Source: an uncultured Prevotellaceae bacterium (GTDB taxonomy: Bacteria > Bacteroidota > Bacteroidia > Bacteroidales > Bacteroidaceae). Taken from it: 64,000 nt of DNA. This document shows, piece after piece, positions 60,312 through 64,000 of this stretch. The DNA lies in the NCBI GenBank assembly GCA_902784755.1, contig CACZVX010000001.1:1-64000 (forward strand), in the 5' to 3' direction. Below the pieces are notes generated by a model. It made no database searches, was not told the origin of the DNA, and saw nothing but the letters and a program-made list of their open reading frames with translations. The position numbers and the translations under genes were made by a program. Position 1 is the first letter of the stretch. The number at the start of each line of letters is the position of its first letter.

Positions 60312-61476
60312 ATTCGAGCATTGCTTTACGTATAGGCTTCATAACGAACAATGGCAGACAGATGAAGATGCCGAGTGCCATATAGTTGAACCACGCAATC
60401 TCCATAGGATAGCCATTGAAGATATTCAGCTGGTAAATCATGTAATAGTGGCGCAAAGGAAATAGTTGGGCCAATGCTGTGATGGGCGCATCCATGGCAA
60501 AAATCGGGAAGGCAGCTCCGCAGGCGGAGAATCCAAGTACACCCCAAAGAGAACAAATACTCATCGACATTCGGAGTGATGGCATGATACCGAAGATAAA
60601 CACGCCAAACCCTTCTGATGAAAGAATAGCCAACAAGCCTAAAAGCATGATGAGCCATGTGCCTCCGGGATGCGGAAACTCCAGATATCCGAAAAGATAC
60701 CAAAGGTAGCCATAGAAAATGACAAGCCAAACCAGTGTCTGTGGCAGGAATTTGCCAAGCATGGCTGCATAGATATCATTGCCGGCGATTTTCATCAGTT
60801 CCTGTGAGCGGTGGAACTTCAGTTCGGTTCCTATACTATAAGCTGAGATCAGGAAGACGAAAAGTAAGATGATACCCGGCACGATGAAAGTGGAGAGATA
60901 TACGTTATAGTTAATCCAGGGATTACCCACAGGATGAAGATCCACGGCAATGGGCTGCAGGAAAGTCTGTATCTGCTGATCAGTATAGCCCTGAGCCTGC
61001 ATGGTAGCTTGTCCTACGGCAGCAGAACCAAGTGTGGTAATGGTTTTCAAGTCACGCATAAGCAGAGCACCTGCCGTGTAATAAACACTGCTGTAATAGT
61101 AAGAAACCTTTGGTTGGCGTGACGACAGCAGGTCATCGGTGGTTCCCTTTGGAATATAAAGGAAAGCGTAGATTTTATTTTGTTGCATGGCTTGCCTGGC
61201 TTCTGTGGGAGTAACGTAGTGAGCCACTACTCGTGAAGTCTGGAAAGCATCCAGTTTCCGGACAAGTGAGCGAGTTGTTGTAGTGTTGTCCAAATCAACA
61301 ATACCGACGGGCATTTCCTGTGGTTGTCCGCTATTCATCATCGACGTGAAAAAGAAGATGGTGAATATAGGGAAGATAATCATGCAAAACAGGTAAATAG
61401 GGGTCCTCGTCAGAATGCCGCATTCACGTTGCGCCACCCTGAGAATCCTTCTGATCGCACTGACCTTCTGTTTCAT
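60295..61476 (-). CDS. ABC-2 type transporter permease
   Basis: 393 residues with the same architecture as its neighbour: ILRVAQRECGILTRTPIYLF, helix 1, periplasmic domain (about 45-190), then five helices (STFIVPGIILLFVFLISAYS, ELKFHRSQELMKIAGNDIYA, WLIMLLGLLAILSSEGFGVF). Together they form the membrane part of an exporter with the HlyD and TolC proteins encoded upstream. No ATPase gene is present in the visible part of this operon. Confidence 0.88.
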   Translation of the reverse strand: MKQKVSAIRRILRVAQRECGILTRTPIYLFCMIIFPIFTIFFFTSMMNSGQPQEMPVGIVDLDNTTTTRSLVRKLDAFQTSRVVAHYVTPTEARQAMQQNKIYAFLYIPKGTTDDLLSSRQPKVSYYYSSVYYTAGALLMRDLKTITTLGSAAVGQATMQAQGYTDQQIQTFLQPIAVDLHPVGNPWINYNVYLSTFIVPGIILLFVFLISAYSIGTELKFHRSQELMKIAGNDIYAAMLGKFLPQTLVWLVIFYGYLWYLFGYLEFPHPGGTWLIMLLGLLAILSSEGFGVFIFGIMPSLRMSMSICSLWGVLGFSACGAAFPIFAMDAPITALAQLFPLRHYYMIYQLNIFNGYPMEIAWFNYMALGIFICLPLFVMKPIRKAMLEYVYIP

Positions 61477-61538
61477 GAAAACTATGTTTTAGGTTTATGC
61501 CAATTACTAGCAACCTTAAACTCTCTAATTTCAACCAA

Positions 61539-62528
61539 TTACTTATCTTTGATAATGAGCGACATTCCCGGACGAAGTCCCTCAAACTTTTCCGTTGGTC
61601 GAGCCTTAACTTCAAAGGTCTTGAGATCGTATTGTCCAGTCGTTTTTGTGGCTTTCCAAACGGCGAATGATCCTTGGTCTTTGATGTTGTATATCTTCAG
61701 CTTGAAGTTTTTGTTGAAAGCAGGGCTGAAAGCTGTGATCTCATCACCCACCTTCATGCCATTCAACTGGTCTTCACGCACATTGAATGTACCCCACATG
61801 TCGCTCATCACAGCAACGGACATGATAGGGGATCCAGTGCCTACCAGTTCACCGACCTTGGGATAGACATTGGTGACTTCTCCCTCCATCTGCGCTGTCT
61901 GCACAGTCTCATTAATATAGGAACTGACTTCTGCTACAGCACCCCGTGCACGGTTCACTTGTGCCTGAGCAGCAGCCTTATCTTCTTGACGTGCACCGGC
62001 AACAGCCATGTCATACTGGCTCTTGGCTGCCAATTCCTGTGCTTCCATTGCCTTATACTGAGCAAACGCTTCGTCGCGTTTCTGAGCAGTCATCACTCCT
62101 TCGTCGAAGAGGCGTTGAACACGGTCGTAACTCTTCTTGGCGATTTCTGTCCCAGCCTTAGCTTGTTGCCAAAGTTGATATGCGCCTTGAATTTGCTGTT
62201 GACGGGCTCCATTCTGAGCTTTGGCACTTAAAGCGGCAGCTGCGTCTTCCGCACTCCGAGCCTGCTGCGCCTTTGCTCTCACTTCAGGTGCATCAAGAAT
62301 GGCAAGTGTATCGCCGACCTTCACGTAATCGCCCTCCTTTACACGGAGTTCGAGGATACGTCCTGGAACTTTACTGGAGACACGGTATTCTGTTACTTCT
62401 ACTTCACCTTGAATATCATCAGGAGTTCTGCCGAGGGTAAAGAAACCGATAACGGCAACGATGACTACTACAGCCACAAATCCAATGATGGCCAGAAGAA
62501 TGTTGTTATGTTGTTGTTTTGCTGACAT
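61539..62528 (-). CDS. HlyD family secretion/efflux adaptor
   Basis: 329 residues. N-terminal membrane anchor (about 10-30, ILLAIIGFVAVVVIVAVIGF), lipoyl halves (VTEYRVSSKVPGRILELRVK, EGDYVKVGDTLAILDAPEV and VYPKVGELVGTGSPIMSVAV), an Ala/Gln-rich coiled coil in between (about 85-200) and a beta-barrel region (VREDQLNGMKVGDEITAF). It bridges the permeases and the TolC protein. Similar to EmrA/YbhG-type adaptors. Confidence 0.92.
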   Translation of the reverse strand: MSAKQQHNNILLAIIGFVAVVVIVAVIGFFTLGRTPDDIQGEVEVTEYRVSSKVPGRILELRVKEGDYVKVGDTLAILDAPEVRAKAQQARSAEDAAAALSAKAQNGARQQQIQGAYQLWQQAKAGTEIAKKSYDRVQRLFDEGVMTAQKRDEAFAQYKAMEAQELAAKSQYDMAVAGARQEDKAAAQAQVNRARGAVAEVSSYINETVQTAQMEGEVTNVYPKVGELVGTGSPIMSVAVMSDMWGTFNVREDQLNGMKVGDEITAFSPAFNKNFKLKIYNIKDQGSFAVWKATKTTGQYDLKTFEVKARPTEKFEGLRPGMSLIIKDK

Positions 62529-62576
62529 CTTTATATAGAAATTTGCATTTACGATTTATATGATTGCGATTCTCTT

Positions 62577-64000
62577 CTAATTTAATATTCCAAGTGCTTT
62601 CTTTAGTCCAACCTGACTAAGCTGAACATCGGTTTGAGCATCTATTTTTTGGCTTTGAGCCTGAACCCATGCCGTTTGGGCTTCCATTACTTCAGTAGCT
62701 GTCATCACACCCTCATGGAAACCGAGATTGGCACAACGTAGATTTTCTTCGGCCTTCTCTACATTCTTGGAAGCCATAGCCAATTTTTTATTGGCTTCGC
62801 GTACCTTAAACTTGCACTGGGTTACCTGAAGCTCAATCTTTTCCTGTGCTTCCGTGAGTTCAAGATTCGCCATCGAGGCAGCAGCTTTCGTAGCACGTAT
62901 CTTATATTCGCCTTCCATCCAATGCCAGAGTGGCACGTGAATAAGCACGCCGACGTTCCATACGCCGCCGAACTTCTTCTGGAATCCGTCATAGAGATTA
63001 GGATTAGTGGCCAGATAACCACCTGTAAGTGCCACATGTGGCAAATAAGCAGCACGCACTACTTTGGTGGTCTGATGCGCTATGTCAACCGTATTCTGGA
63101 GCATTTTCAACTCCGGACGGTTCTCGAGTGCGGTCTTTAATTCAACATCGACTGCTGTAGATGTTATAGCAAGATCCTCTTTGTTTTCGTCTGCAAGCGT
63201 GATATCAGAGTCTATAGGTAGACCACAGAGTTGGCAGAGTAGCATCTTGGAAAGAACCAATCCATCTTGTGCCTGTGTGACGTTCATTTCGGCTTCATTT
63301 ACTTTTACTTTTACTTTCAGTCCATCAGCACGAGTGGCCACACCTTCACGAATCATTTTTTCCACATCACCGTCTAACTGTTTCACCACCTCTAGATAGC
63401 TGTTGGCTAGCCGTTCTTTTTGGCGCACGCTCACAACCTGCCAGTAGGCCTGGTCAATGCTGTAAAGTGTATTCTGTAAGGTGGATTCTGCGCTATTGGC
63501 CATCATGTCTTCTGTGATGTCGGCAATCTTGTTTGCAGCAGTTATGGCACCTCCCATAAAGATTGGCTGACGTACCATTACTGAAACTGCAAACATGTTT
63601 CGGTTATCTGTACGAAAGGCATCTGTAATGTGTTGTCCAATGCCGTTAAGAGCAGTAGCAGCCTGCTGCCCGTAGGTAGGTCCGTATTGATTAATCAGCT
63701 GACCAAACTGCTGGGCCTGTTCCATGGTGATAAGGCCTTGTTGCACCAAACTTGTGATATAGGAAGATGCCTGCTGACTGATGTTGCCAACCAAGTTACT
63801 GCCCATATTGTTAAGGGCCGATTTCTGGTCGTTGTTTAGAAGTGAAATTTCCTTACTAACGAATTCATAGCCGCCTATGGCGCTAACCTTAGGCAGATAT
63901 TTGGTCCGTAATGCTTTGCGTGTGTTGAGCGCAATGTCTTGCTTTAGCTTTGAGATGCCCATTTGCTTGTTGTTGCGGAGTGCCATGGCACGGCAACTGT
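62577..64000 (-). CDS. TolC family outer-membrane efflux protein, 5' end outside window
   Basis: About 474 residues are visible. The frame continues past the internal ATG 63986 to the window edge (SCRAMALRNNKQMGISKLKQ), and a normal TolC protein would have a signal peptide and 20-30 more residues there, so the gene is truncated by the window. Two efflux repeats are seen, e.g. IDQAYWQVVSVRQKERLANS and VDVELKTALENRPELKMLQN, then EGVMTATEVMEAQTAWVQAQ. It is the upstream gene of the HlyD-permease-permease operon. An ATPase gene may lie further upstream. Confidence 0.92.
   Translation of the reverse strand, partial: SCRAMALRNNKQMGISKLKQDIALNTRKALRTKYLPKVSAIGGYEFVSKEISLLNNDQKSALNNMGSNLVGNISQQASSYITSLVQQGLITMEQAQQFGQLINQYGPTYGQQAATALNGIGQHITDAFRTDNRNMFAVSVMVRQPIFMGGAITAANKIADITEDMMANSAESTLQNTLYSIDQAYWQVVSVRQKERLANSYLEVVKQLDGDVEKMIREGVATRADGLKVKVKVNEAEMNVTQAQDGLVLSKMLLCQLCGLPIDSDITLADENKEDLAITSTAVDVELKTALENRPELKMLQNTVDIAHQTTKVVRAAYLPHVALTGGYLATNPNLYDGFQKKFGGVWNVGVLIHVPLWHWMEGEYKIRATKAAASMANLELTEAQEKIELQVTQCKFKVREANKKLAMASKNVEKAEENLRCANLGFHEGVMTATEVMEAQTAWVQAQSQKIDAQTDVQLSQVGLKKALGILN

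Overview
The window looks like a chromosomal segment of a Bacteroidales bacterium, most likely Prevotellaceae. The evidence is the type IX secretion components (PorQ, a PorE-like OmpA lipoprotein), FimB/Mfa2-like and FecR/STN remnants, many Bacteroidetes-type lipoproteins, ExbB-ExbD-ExbD and LutABC operons of Bacteroidetes type, no useful Shine-Dalgarno sequences, and a recurrent TAnnTTTG -7 promoter box in front of genes on both strands. Genus is inference.

Layout. 1-6.9 kb: AmrS (cut by the window edge), a Memo-AMMECR1 fusion, PorQ, then divergently a TonB-family protein, polyprenyl synthase, a conserved unknown and TatD. 6.97-7.14 kb: tRNA-Ser(GGA) with terminator. 7.2-11.2 kb: a scarred region (STN and FecR remnants, IS3-type remnant, mobilization-protein fragment, sugar-alcohol dehydrogenase fragment, a 53-bp exact duplication) around one intact L-fucose/arabinose isomerase-family gene. 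11.2-14 kb: nitroreductase, acyl-CoA synthetase and XRE-cupin regulator. 14.3-16.8 kb: ExbB, small membrane protein, two ExbD, Lrp. 16.8-19.4 kb: rsmF-like, thyA, folA. 19.4-21.3 kb: DUF6249-like protein, PspC, ECF sigma factor and DUF5056-like protein. 21.6-28.5 kb: TolC-HlyD-YbhF-like ATPase-two permeases with a divergent AraC regulator. 28.5-32.5 kb: PorE-like protein and topoisomerase III. 32.7-35.5 kb: LutABC. 35.6-42.6 kb: a long minus-strand run (FemAB/GNAT, acyltransferase, PurT, RfbB, a 59-residue membrane protein, phosphoesterase, Cmk-like kinase, MATE). 42.7-45.7 kb: subtilase, xseA, xseB. 45.7-53.7 kb: lipoprotein, ABCG-like transporter, ilvE, membrane protein, coiled-coil protein, a helical-repeat protein with Cys-Cys pairs, LMW-PTP. 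53.8-59 kb: TrmB, two lipoproteins, an M15 peptidase, Mrp, a FimB/Mfa2-like lipoprotein. 59-64 kb: a second efflux operon with no ATPase gene inside the window.

Most of the coding content is housekeeping, envelope and efflux. The most unusual signals lie between and within genes: (a) 22-bp tandem arrays at two or three sites; (b) GC-rich palindromes and short repeats that sit inside reading frames (tatD, rsmF, the YbhF-like ATPase) or supply a stop codon (HlyD); (c) a tatD gene without ATG/GTG/TTG start, abutting a repeat; (d) three promoters so close to the start codon that the mRNAs should be leaderless or nearly so; (e) four convergent gene pairs whose stop codons abut with zero bases between; (f) a protein of 33- and 18-residue helical repeats with regularly spaced Cys pairs. 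No CRISPR array, intact prophage or complete defence system was seen.
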